DNA from: Pyxidicoccus sp. MSG2
GTDB taxonomy: Bacteria; Myxococcota; Myxococcia; Myxococcales; Myxococcaceae
Direction: 5' to 3'
NCBI RefSeq assembly: GCF_026626705.1
Contig: NZ_JAPNKC010000001.1
Span: forward strand, 7,086,001 to 7,150,000
DNA: 64,000 nucleotides
Positions 43,518 through 51,419 of the stretch are shown here, piece by piece. Under the pieces are notes generated by a model. The model was not told where the DNA came from and ran no database searches. It saw nothing but the letters and a program-made list of their open reading frames with translations. The translations under genes and the position numbers were made by a program. Position 1 is the first letter of the stretch, and every line of letters starts with the position of its first letter.

Positions 43518-45285
43518 GGCTCTCCCGCACTTTATGTGAAGCATCGGCGCAGGTGGCGAGCAGCGCCCGACGACGCAGCAGGTCGAAGCTGGCCCGTCCG
43601 CACATCTGACGTTTGAGAAGCTTGAGCTTCGCTTTCTGCCCTTCGGATTGCGCGTTGCTCCAGGGCGTGGTCAGCGCGGCCCGGACGGCACTGCCATCCT
43701 GCTCAAGCCCGGACGCAAAGGTTTCCACCGCGCGCACGCCGCATGTGCGTGCCTCGCTCAGCCACTGCTCAAAAGTGGCGCAGGACGTGGCCGGCTCGGA
43801 ATCGCGCGTGACGCCCTACTCGTGCACCAGCTCACTGAAGCGACGTGCCAGCCCAACAATGCGTGAAGCCTCTTCGTCCTGTTCGATGCGCGCCAGCGTG
43901 GCGGCCTCGCTCGGGGAGAGCGCGGACTGCGGCTGGAGGCAGAGCAAGGCCAGTTGCTTCGGCGAGGGGAGGCTCTCCGGTGGGCGCGGGGCCTTCACTC
44001 TCGGGGCGTTGCCGCGGCGCGAGTGGGGCGTTGAGGGTACTGGGGCCGAGCGGGAGCGTCTGGAGCCGGCGATGGACCTGTCGCTAGGTACCGCGAAAGC
44101 CCTTGGCGAATCTCCCGCCAGAGGGTGAGCGCGTTCTCGCAGCCAGCGGCGTGCCTCTGCGCGAGGTACTCCAGAAACGGGTCGAGGATGCTCGGACCGG
44201 GGACTCGAGCCGCACGCTCTGGAAAGGCTTCCGCGCAGGCATACTTGCGCACCGTCGCTCGCGCGAGCCTCAGGGTTCGGCTGATTCTCAGCAGCTGCTC
44301 TCCGGCCAGGCGCCGGCGCAATACCTCCTCGTATGCGGCGACTCGGCGACCCCCGCTCTCCTCCCCGGCGCACTCCTCGCTGCGAGTACGTGGGAAGCTC
44401 GCGTGACGGCAGACGGGGGGAGGACTGCGTACTCGCGACTCCGGGCAATGTCCGCAGGCGCGCGTGAGTTGTCGTCTGCCAGCGCTCCTCCATCTGCCGC
44501 CTATTGAGCAGCAGGTGCTAGCGGTCCGCGACCTGCTGGGCACCGGGAGCACCGAGGGCCGCCGCGCGTGCGTACTCAGTCGAGCGGTCTCTGGCGATGA
44601 TTTTGACGCCTCGGTGCCGGCGTAGCCAGGCAATGACAGTCGGTGCCGAGCGGTCGGGCAGCAAGCCGACGACGCGGTGTGCCTCCAAGTCGACGAGGAT
44701 GGACCCGTAGGTGCGGCCTTTACGGAGGGCCCAGTCATCCACCTCGAGCACCCGAGGCTTTGTCGGTGGGGGAGCGGGGCGCGGTGCATCAGGCGCAGGA
44801 GCGTGTCGGGACTCGTCAGCATGGCGAGCGGAGTGAGAAGTCTGGCTCCAGCTTCCGCTCCAGCCGTCATGCCCACCGCGCGCTGCGCCGTGGCGAGACG
44901 ACGCGTGCGCCGGGCACGTGGTGCCAGCAGACGGGGTAGGCGCTCTGCGAAGATATGACGCGTACACTTCGTGTTTTGACAGGAGAAGCGGCGCACCCAC
45001 AGGTGAAGCTGAACGGAACTCCCGGCAGCGGGCAGGTCGTCCGGGCGCCGGACGTAGTTACCGTGCGGCGTGTCGCTGAGCGTTTTGCAGGAGGGGCATC
45101 GCGCGCCCTGACCCTCTGGACGGGCCACGACGACGGCTGCCGCTTGGCGCCTACGTGTCACGCGCTCCACCCGACAGCCAGGAATCGAGTACAGCTCTTT
45201 CATTCCCAGTAGTACTCGCTGCGGCGGCATCCTGCCGGCCCTGCCTGCTTCTTCGTTCGCGAACCACATTAAGTGCGGGAGAGCC
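43518..45285 (-). mobile_element. Decayed ISL3-family insertion sequence with terminal inverted repeats
   Basis: GGCTCTCCCGCACTTTATGTG (21 bases, 43518-43538) at the left matches, inverted, CACATTAAGTGCGGGAGAGCC (21 bases, 45265-45285) at the right with one mismatch. The GGCTCT start and spacing of 1768 bp fit ISL3. The flanking eight bases (GCGGAAGC and ACGAAATC) are not an exact duplication. The transposase inside is broken. Confidence 0.85.
43540..45203 (-). pseudogene. ISL3-family transposase, frameshifted
   Basis: Parts of one transposase appear in successive frames. The N-terminal zinc-finger part (CPSCKTLSDTPHGNYVRRP, RRFSCQNTKCTRHIF) starts at 45203. The catalytic part (VLEVDDWALRKGRTYGSILV, HRVVGLLPDRS, VKIIARDRSTEYARAAALG) ends in an in-frame TAG at 44518 where Trp is expected after QQVADR. 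Helical C-terminal pieces follow in two other frames (RVAAYEEVLRRRLAGEQLL; CENALTLWREIRQGLSRYL; SNAQSEGQKAKLKLLKRQM). At least three frameshifts and two stops are present, so it is inactive. Confidence 0.88.
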
Positions 45286-45496
45286 ACGAAATCGGGGCGA
45301 GCCCCGTGTACCGCGCCTGGAGCCCTTGCTCGCGACCAACGGCAGGCAAGCCCCTCCCCCTCTCAGGGGGCGCCGCGTGCCTCAGCCACAAGCCGCGTAC
45401 GGGGGGAGAGGTACTGCTCAAGTCAGGTTGTTCCAGCTAGAGTGCCGTACCAAGCGCCACTTCGTGCGCCCATCCCTAGCGATCGTCGACACCTCA

Positions 45497-46813
45497 ATGT
45501 CTTGGGCCAACTTCCAATATCCAGCGGTACGGCAGCCAGACCGCAAGGTTCTTTCCTCTCTTCTAAGTGTTCTCACCGAAACTGGCATTACCCCGACTTC
45601 GGCGAGCGTGACCGTGCTGGCTGGCCCGAGCGTGTCAGTTTCGGGTGCAGCTGCCAAGACTTGTGAGACTATTCGCGATGTGCTGCCCGTTGAAGGGGGG
45701 GCATTGCGGTCGCTAACCGTCAACGGGGCGTTCCAGAGCCGGACCCTCAGCGTCGTTGTTCATCGAGACCCGCAGCAGGTCCTAGATCAGGTCGGAGTCA
45801 ACTTGGCTGATTTGGGTCCTCTTGGCACAGGTCGCGAGCACATAGTCGCGATGAGTAACTTCATTGCTCGACTGCAGGCGGACTTTCCACCCATAGACAC
45901 CCGAGGTGGTCTGAAAAGTTTCATGGGCGATGAGACGCTTCGAGTCCTGGAGCGTCGCGAGGCCGAACTGCAGCGGGTCGAACAGCTTGGATACTCTCTG
46001 ACCGAACAGCTTACCCAGGCAATCGCCGAAACGCGCCTTCGGCTCGTGGAGGAGTTCGACGGGCGGCGTGCCCAACTCGACGCCGACCACAAGGTAGAGT
46101 CCGAACGGCTTCGCGCTCAGGCGGCGGAGCGTGAGCGCGCATTAGAGGAGCGTGAGAAGGCGCACAAGGCACGCTTAGCGGAAATCGATGATCGCGACTC
46201 TCGTCACGTTCGGCGGGAGATTCGAAAGGAGCAGAAGGAGGAACTTCAGGCCAGCGCCCAAGAGTTCAAGCTGACAGCAGGCACGAACGATCTCCGGAAG
46301 CCCATTGCACACGCTAGTCTCGGCCTGATGGCGTTTTTCCTGCTGGCCGCAGTTGCCTCGACCGCAGCCAATATCTACCTGCTCGTGACTGGCGCGCAGT
46401 TTTCAGTGGCTATGTGGATTGCCTTGGGAGCGAAACAGGCAGCCCTTACAGCAGGTCTCGTCAGTACGGCTGTATTCTACATTCGGTGGAGCAATCGCTG
46501 GCTCGAACAACACTCATCCGAGGAGTTTCGCCTAAAACGGTTAGGCCTCGACCTCGACCGAGCAAGCTGGCTGGTCGAAACGGCAATGGAGTGGAAGGAA
46601 GAGAAGGGATCGGAGATTCCTAACATCCTTGTGGAGCGGTTGAGTGCCGGATTGTTCACGCCGGATGTGCAGAAGGAAGCCGCTCCGCTTCACCCAGCGG
46701 ATCAGTTGGCCTCCGCCCTCCTCGGAGCCTCTGCGGAAGCCTCACTTGAGCTGCCAAGTGGGAGCAAACTTCGCTTGGATCGAAAGGGGCTCCGCGCGCT
46801 GCAGAAGGAGTAG
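45497..46813 (+). CDS. Orphan membrane protein with coiled coil, unknown function
   Basis: A 438-aa protein. Residues about 10-130 form a mixed alpha/beta domain (VLSSLLSVLTETGITPTSAS, RTLSVVVHRDPQQVLDQ). Residues about 150-260 are a long charged coiled coil (LVEEFDGRRAQLDADHKVES, AAERERALEEREKAHKARL). Two membrane segments follow (about 280-302 and 310-332), then a soluble C-terminal part (about 340-438). Base composition is visibly less GC-rich than its neighbours and codon use differs, suggesting transfer. Starts at TTG 45428 or GTG 45464 are also possible. It lies beside the decayed ISL3 element. Confidence 0.8.
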   Translation: MSWANFQYPAVRQPDRKVLSSLLSVLTETGITPTSASVTVLAGPSVSVSGAAAKTCETIRDVLPVEGGALRSLTVNGAFQSRTLSVVVHRDPQQVLDQVGVNLADLGPLGTGREHIVAMSNFIARLQADFPPIDTRGGLKSFMGDETLRVLERREAELQRVEQLGYSLTEQLTQAIAETRLRLVEEFDGRRAQLDADHKVESERLRAQAAERERALEEREKAHKARLAEIDDRDSRHVRREIRKEQKEELQASAQEFKLTAGTNDLRKPIAHASLGLMAFFLLAAVASTAANIYLLVTGAQFSVAMWIALGAKQAALTAGLVSTAVFYIRWSNRWLEQHSSEEFRLKRLGLDLDRASWLVETAMEWKEEKGSEIPNILVERLSAGLFTPDVQKEAAPLHPADQLASALLGASAEASLELPSGSKLRLDRKGLRALQKE

Positions 46814-46859
46814 CCATGGAGTTGCTCAGCTCCGCAGCCTTCCCGCTCCCTCAATCAGG

Positions 46860-47130
46860 TGCGGAGGCGGCGAGCGCGGGGCTTGAGGCAGCGACCAGGA
46901 AGGAGCGGATGAAGGAGAGGACACCGCAATGGACTGGGCAGAGTTGCTCAGGAGGACGTTCGACTTCGAGGTGTTCGCTTGCGTGAGGTGTGGAGGCAGG
47001 CGGCGGGTCTTGGCGTACGTGAATGGGGCCCCCCCGGGGTGCGGGCGGTTCTGGAGCACCTAGGCTTGCCCACGGCATGTGCGAGGTTGGCCCCGGCACG
47101 AGGGGGTGACCCCAGGCAGCGTGGTGTTGA
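46860..47130 (+). mobile_element. IS91-family transposase remnant 3
   Basis: The stretch reads ATRKERMKERTPQ, then in the next frame MDWAELLRRTFDFEVFACVR and CGGRRRVLAYVNG, then GVRAVLEHLGLPTACARLAP, ending GCGTGGTGTTGA. The Cys pair and the LEHLGLP ending are those of IS91-like transposases. At least two frameshifts are present and the N-terminal two thirds is missing. Confidence 0.75.
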
Positions 47131-47328
47131 GGCTCAAGACAGCCAACAGGCCCAGGCCCCTGCCACGCACCTGATGGGAGCGCGGCAGGGGCAGGCGTGT
47201 ACCCCAAGGGAGCTGCGCGGCCTGTCCACCGGCCGGGAGCATCGCTCGGGCGGGCCTGTCAGCGGCCCTCCTCGGCCCCTCTGCACCCTCTCTCCCCCTC
47301 AACAGGGCCCCCATCCCTCTTATGCGCT

Positions 47329-47551
47329 GGGTGGCTGTCCCTACGCGCCGGGCGCGGCGGGCAACCTAGCCACCGAGGACGCCGTGTTCATGCTGCACGG
47401 CATGGGCGTGGAGACGGGCATCAACCTGGAGAAGCTGGTCGAGGCCGGGGAGATCGCGCAGGAGATGATCGGCCGGAAGCTGGCCGGCAAGTACCTGCAG
47501 GCCGCGCTCGGTGAGCGGGAGAAGAAGGCCTCCCGCCGCGCGCAGACCTGA
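47329..47551 (+). pseudogene. mvaB: Truncated hydroxymethylglutaryl-CoA lyase, 3' end only
   Basis: The last 73 codons encode LGGCPYAPGAAGNLATEDAV, FMLHGMGVETGINLEKLVEA and GEIAQEMIGRKLAGKYLQAA. These match the C-terminal segment of HMG-CoA lyase, including the conserved Gly-Gly-Cys-Pro-Tyr-Ala active-site loop. The catalytic N-terminal 240 or so residues are absent. It directly follows an IS91 remnant, which probably carried or truncated it. An intact copy must be elsewhere if the pathway works. Confidence 0.85.
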
Positions 47552-48052
47552 GCGCCGAGGACTACGGGTAGGCGCCCGCCTCGAACCCGAGCTACTCGAG
47601 TCGGGCGTCCGGGTATTCGTCATCGGCTGAATGCAGGGCGGCGCAGGGGCTCGCTGCCGTTCCCCGAGGCGCTGCGCGCCTTCGCGGTGCGCTGACTGTT
47701 CGTGGGCACTGCATGCGACTCCACAACTGCTCGGCGCCTCTGTAATGGGCTGTATAGGGAAGTCGTCCAGTGCTGTTGCGTGATCGGCATCTGGCAGTGC
47801 CCAGGCTACTGAGAGGGCACGGCTCCTGCTCACGCCCTCGCCATGGGCTACGTGGTGAGGTTGTCGGTGGTGTAGCGCCCAAGAGAGGCGGTTCCGAGCG
47901 TGAGGCGCAGGACGCCTGCCTCCGCCCGCAACGCCAGATGCTGTTCCCAGCGACAATGACAGCGCCCGGGGGCTCAACACTTGGACGCACCCCAGGTCCC
48001 TACGGAGTCGCCGCAGGCGACGACTACGGTGCCCCTCCACAAGGAGGCTCCT
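47552..48052. other. Non-coding mosaic between pseudogene and Ala-rich gene
   Basis: About 500 bases with many stops in all frames. One short stretch (about 47655-47700) reads FPEALRAFAVR, like the start of IS66/IS3 accessory proteins, but is too short to be sure. Nothing else is recognised. Confidence 0.4.
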
Positions 48053-48646
48053 ATGGCTATCGACGGAGGTGGTGGTTGCGGTTCCAGTAGCGGGTGCGGG
48101 GCGGAGAGTGCGGCCGCCAGCGCAAGCAGAGAGGCTGAGGCCGCGAGATCAGCAGAGGCCGCAAAGGCTACAGCTGAGAAAGCTGCAGCCGAGAAGGCTG
48201 CTGCCGAGAAGGCTGCTGCTGAGAAGGCTGCCGCCGCTGTGATGGGCTCGCCCGCAGTCAGGGCTGCTTGCGGCTTGAGCAGCTTCACTCCCGCCGTTGC
48301 GGTGCCTGGAATGCCGTGCCTATCGCCGTCCTATGTCGACCCTGCAAAGGCGCGGGCTGCCGCCAATGAAGCAGCGAGGTTGGCCACAGCTCGCGACATT
48401 GTGCAGAGCCGAGACCGGGTGTGCTACACGCCCGAGGCGCGTGAGAAGAAAGCAAAAGAATACGACAACTCAGCGCCGAAGATTGGGGCTCCCGAGAACG
48501 AAGACTGGGTGAGGGATCTCTATGAGATGGGCATCGGCGTCTTCAGGGGCGCCGGTCCGAACACCCCCCTCTCGAACACCCGGCAACCGGGCTCTCTGGG
48601 GGGCCCGCCGATGCAACAGTCGCCGCCTACGCGGTCTATCCGGTAG
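48053..48646 (+). CDS. Ala-rich, Cys-containing protein, unknown function
   Basis: A 197-aa protein with a strong AAGGAGG box eight bases before ATG 48053. The N-terminus is MAIDGGGGCGSSSGCGAESA, with two Cys among Gly and Ser. A helical Ala/Glu/Lys region follows with four AEKAA repeats, then a middle part with Cys residues (RAACGLSS, PGMPCLSPS, DRVCYTP) and a polar tail. There is no signal peptide. The Gly/Ser/Cys head is unusual, and a peptide-like or metal-binding role is possible but unproven. Confidence 0.7.
   Translation: MAIDGGGGCGSSSGCGAESAAASASREAEAARSAEAAKATAEKAAAEKAAAEKAAAEKAAAAVMGSPAVRAACGLSSFTPAVAVPGMPCLSPSYVDPAKARAAANEAARLATARDIVQSRDRVCYTPEAREKKAKEYDNSAPKIGAPENEDWVRDLYEMGIGVFRGAGPNTPLSNTRQPGSLGGPPMQQSPPTRSIR
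48173..48234 (+). repeat. Tandem 15-bp repeats encoding AEKAA
   Basis: Four in-frame units of 15 bases (GCTGAGAAGGCTGCT type) give a predicted single alpha-helix. Units differ at a few third positions. Confidence 0.85.
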
Positions 48647-48776
48647 GCTGGAGGCCGTCTCCAGGCAAGTGTTCGCCGTGCCCCGTCCCGGCACCGCGCT
48701 AACAGCAGCCTGGACGCGACAGCCCAGATCGCCCGGGTGAGAGGGAGCGGGCTCCCTCCCACCTAGTGCTTACGGC

Positions 48777-50303
48777 TCAGTCCACCGTGATGTTGTAGCG
48801 CAGGCCGACCTTCAGGTTCTTGTACTCGCCCACGGTCTCCCGGTTGACTGTCTGGTGAAGTTGCCCCGGTTCCGGGGCAACTTCACTAAAGGGAGGGCGC
48901 CCCGAGAAGAGCGCGGGAATCGAGTACGGCGCCCACCGGTCCTTCCACGGACGTGCCTCTTCGAGCTGGTATGCGAGCCCGAGGAGCAGCGCGTCCTCGC
49001 CCGGTGCCCCGGCGAAGTGCATGCCGATGGGGAGCCCACTCTCCGGGAAACACAGAGGCACGGACATCGCCGGGCAGCTCGCGATGTTCTGGATGGGCGT
49101 GTACCCGACGGAGCGCGCCGTGCGTCGCAGCAACTCCTCACGTTTCAGCACCGGTGACAGGTGCCCGATGCGCCACGGCTCGGTGGCCAGCGTCGGCGTG
49201 AGCACCACGTCGTACCCCCGCGTCGCCTCGCCATATGCGTGTACGGCCTTCGCGAAGGCCGCGCGCGACGAGGGCAGTGCCTCGGGACCGTACGCGAGCA
49301 CCGTCTCCACCAGCTCCCAGGTGAACGGCTCCAGCTCATCGGTCTGCACGGGCACGTCCCGCACCTTGTCCATCGTCTCGACGACGCCCGCGATGGCTGC
49401 ACCCGCGACGAGGAAGAACGCATCGCGAAGCGCGGGCCCGTCGAAGGCGGGAGGCGCAATCGGCTCCACGTGGTGGCCCAACTCCGTGAGCAGCACTACC
49501 GCCTCATCGTAGGCCCGGCGCACCGCGGGCTCCGGCTCCTCGCCCATCATCGTCCGCGTCCACGTGGCGACGCGCAGCTTGCGTCGAATCGGCTCGCGCA
49601 CGAAGCCGACAGGCGCGGTGGCCGAGCGGTCCTCGGTGAGCGACAGGAACAGCGCGCTGTCCCGCACCGAGCGGCTGATGCAGTGGTCGCTCGTCATGTC
49701 CAGGAAGTCCGACGTGGCGAAGGCCGCGGGCACCGTGCGGCCCCGGCTCGGCTTGAATCCGAAGACGCCGCACGCCGACGCGGGGATGCGGATGGAGCCA
49801 CCACCGTCATTGGCATGCGCGAGCGGCACGAGCCCCGCCGCGACGGCCGCCGCACTGCCACCGGACGACCCCGTGGCCGAGCAGGACAACTCCCACGGGT
49901 TGTGGGTCACGCCCTCCAGGAGCGTCTCGGTGCTGCCGAGCAGACCGAACTCCGACAGCGCGCTCTTCCCGACGCACACCAGCCCCGCCTCTTCGAGCCG
50001 CCGGCCATAGGGCGTCTGCTGCGGTACGACGTTGTTCGCGAACAGCCGCGAGCCCATCGACCACCGCATCCCCGGCCACGGCGTCGCGTCCTTGACCAGG
50101 AACGGCACTCCGGAGAACGGCCCCGGCTTCGTCGCACCGGGCCGCTCGCGAGCGACGGTGACCACGGCACGCAGCAGCGGGTTCAGCGCGTCGATGCGCG
50201 CCAGGCACGCGTCGAACAGCTCCTCCGCGGAGACTTCTCCCCGCGCACACAGCTCCGCCTGGGCCATGCCATCGAGGCGGGCAAGCGACACCAGCTCCGT
50301 CAT
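48777..50303 (-). CDS. Amidase signature family hydrolase
   Basis: A 508-aa amidase. The Ser-cisSer-Lys triad is visible: Lys71 in VPFLVKDA, the cis-Ser in GSSGGSA (residues 145-151) and nucleophile Ser170 in NDGGGSIRIPA. Segments GFKPSRGR and DHCISRSVRD match the branch that includes 6-aminohexanoate-cyclic-dimer hydrolase. The exact substrate is unknown. The last about 40 residues (GQLHQTVNRETVGEYKNLKV) look like a non-homologous tail. ATG 50303 was chosen because the family N-terminus starts there. Confidence 0.9.
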   Translation of the reverse strand: MTELVSLARLDGMAQAELCARGEVSAEELFDACLARIDALNPLLRAVVTVARERPGATKPGPFSGVPFLVKDATPWPGMRWSMGSRLFANNVVPQQTPYGRRLEEAGLVCVGKSALSEFGLLGSTETLLEGVTHNPWELSCSATGSSGGSAAAVAAGLVPLAHANDGGGSIRIPASACGVFGFKPSRGRTVPAAFATSDFLDMTSDHCISRSVRDSALFLSLTEDRSATAPVGFVREPIRRKLRVATWTRTMMGEEPEPAVRRAYDEAVVLLTELGHHVEPIAPPAFDGPALRDAFFLVAGAAIAGVVETMDKVRDVPVQTDELEPFTWELVETVLAYGPEALPSSRAAFAKAVHAYGEATRGYDVVLTPTLATEPWRIGHLSPVLKREELLRRTARSVGYTPIQNIASCPAMSVPLCFPESGLPIGMHFAGAPGEDALLLGLAYQLEEARPWKDRWAPYSIPALFSGRPPFSEVAPEPGQLHQTVNRETVGEYKNLKVGLRYNITVD

Positions 50304-50334
50304 GGGCCTTCCATGCCCGAAGCCGGAGCCGGCC

Positions 50335-51348
50335 TCAAGGCGCCGCCCACTCCACGCGCAGCCGGTGTCCACCCACGAGCAGCGCCAGCCCCTGGCCCTC
50401 GCACAGCGCGGTCCACAGCGCCTTCGAGGACGCCGCCGAGAGGCTCCAGATGAAGCCGTCCTCGTGCAGCCGCGCCTCTTCCTGCTCCATCCCCGGAAGC
50501 ACGAGGAGGAAGCACCCGCTGATGCGCTCGCCCCGGCCTCCCGGCGGGGAGATGGCCACCGGCCCCGTCTGTCCCGGCTCCCAGGCGAGACACCCGTCCG
50601 CGACCTCATCAATCCCGGTGAGCAGCGCGAAGGGCTGCGTCTCCTCGGGGAGCTGCTCGAACAACTGGCGGAACTGCGGGTGCTGCCCGGGGGCGATGCG
50701 CAGGACGATGTCCGCGTCCTGCTTCACCACGCGCGCGCTCCACACGCGGGAGTGGCTGACCCGGGGCAGCAGGCTCTGCTCCAGCATCGCCGCCACGGGC
50801 AGCTCGGGCCGGTGGATGTCCGACCACGAGGGACAGGGATAGTGGCTGTACGCCTTGCCGAGCGCCGTCATCATCCGCGCGGGCCCGCAGCGCTGGACCA
50901 ACTCCAGCTCGCTGTCCGTGATGAGCAGGAGCGAGAGCGCGCGGGACGGCACGGGCAGCCCGGGAATGGGCGAGGCCGGCGTGTAGAGCACGTGCATCCC
51001 CGGGAACAGCCGGTGCTCACCGAAGATGGTGACGTCGCCCACGTCCACCGTGCGGCCCTCCTCCGCCAGTTGCCGGAAGCGGGAGAAGAGCGAGGCCAGC
51101 TTCCGGAGGAGGGCGTCCTCCGCCACGCCGCTGTTGTCCCTCAGCGTGAACACCATCTCCAGTTGCCCGTGTGCCGCCAGCCCCTGCGTCACATACGAGC
51201 GAACTGCGATGGGCGCTCCCTGCACCTGGAGCGTGTGGCGCGTCGTCAGCACCACGAGGCCGCCGGGCTCCACCTCGAAGCGGTCCACCCGTCCGGAAGA
51301 CCGGGGCGCTCCGAACAGGTGCTTCCGCAGTGAACCCCACAGCGACAT
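50335..51348 (-). CDS. Protein of unknown function
   Basis: A 337-aa cytoplasmic-looking protein without signal or membrane segments. The N-terminal part is beta-rich (LVVLTTRHTLQVQGAPIAVR, QLEMVFTLRDN), the middle has ALSLLLITDSELELVQR and YSHYPCPSWSDIHRPELP, and the end GLALLVGGHRLRVEWAAP. It may read a regulatory or self-recognition fold, but no family is recognised. It begins 31 bases upstream of the amidase in the same direction, so they may be an operon. A 26-base piece is nearly repeated at 41716-41741. Confidence 0.75.
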   Translation of the reverse strand: MSLWGSLRKHLFGAPRSSGRVDRFEVEPGGLVVLTTRHTLQVQGAPIAVRSYVTQGLAAHGQLEMVFTLRDNSGVAEDALLRKLASLFSRFRQLAEEGRTVDVGDVTIFGEHRLFPGMHVLYTPASPIPGLPVPSRALSLLLITDSELELVQRCGPARMMTALGKAYSHYPCPSWSDIHRPELPVAAMLEQSLLPRVSHSRVWSARVVKQDADIVLRIAPGQHPQFRQLFEQLPEETQPFALLTGIDEVADGCLAWEPGQTGPVAISPPGGRGERISGCFLLVLPGMEQEEARLHEDGFIWSLSAASSKALWTALCEGQGLALLVGGHRLRVEWAAP

Positions 51349-51419
51349 GGTTGCTCCCGACGGGTGGACGGCACGCCCACCCGGCGGAAGCATTCTTCCA
51401 CGGTGCCCCGAGTTACGTC

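Noticed and set aside
43510-45293. Target-site duplication of the ISL3 element
   Set aside because: The eight flanking bases (GCGGAAGC, ACGAAATC) match at only five positions, so no duplication can be claimed.
47560-48040. Minus-strand frames of 130-220 residues in the mosaic
   Set aside because: Arg/Ser-rich translations with no bias or domain; the region looks like decayed mobile DNA.
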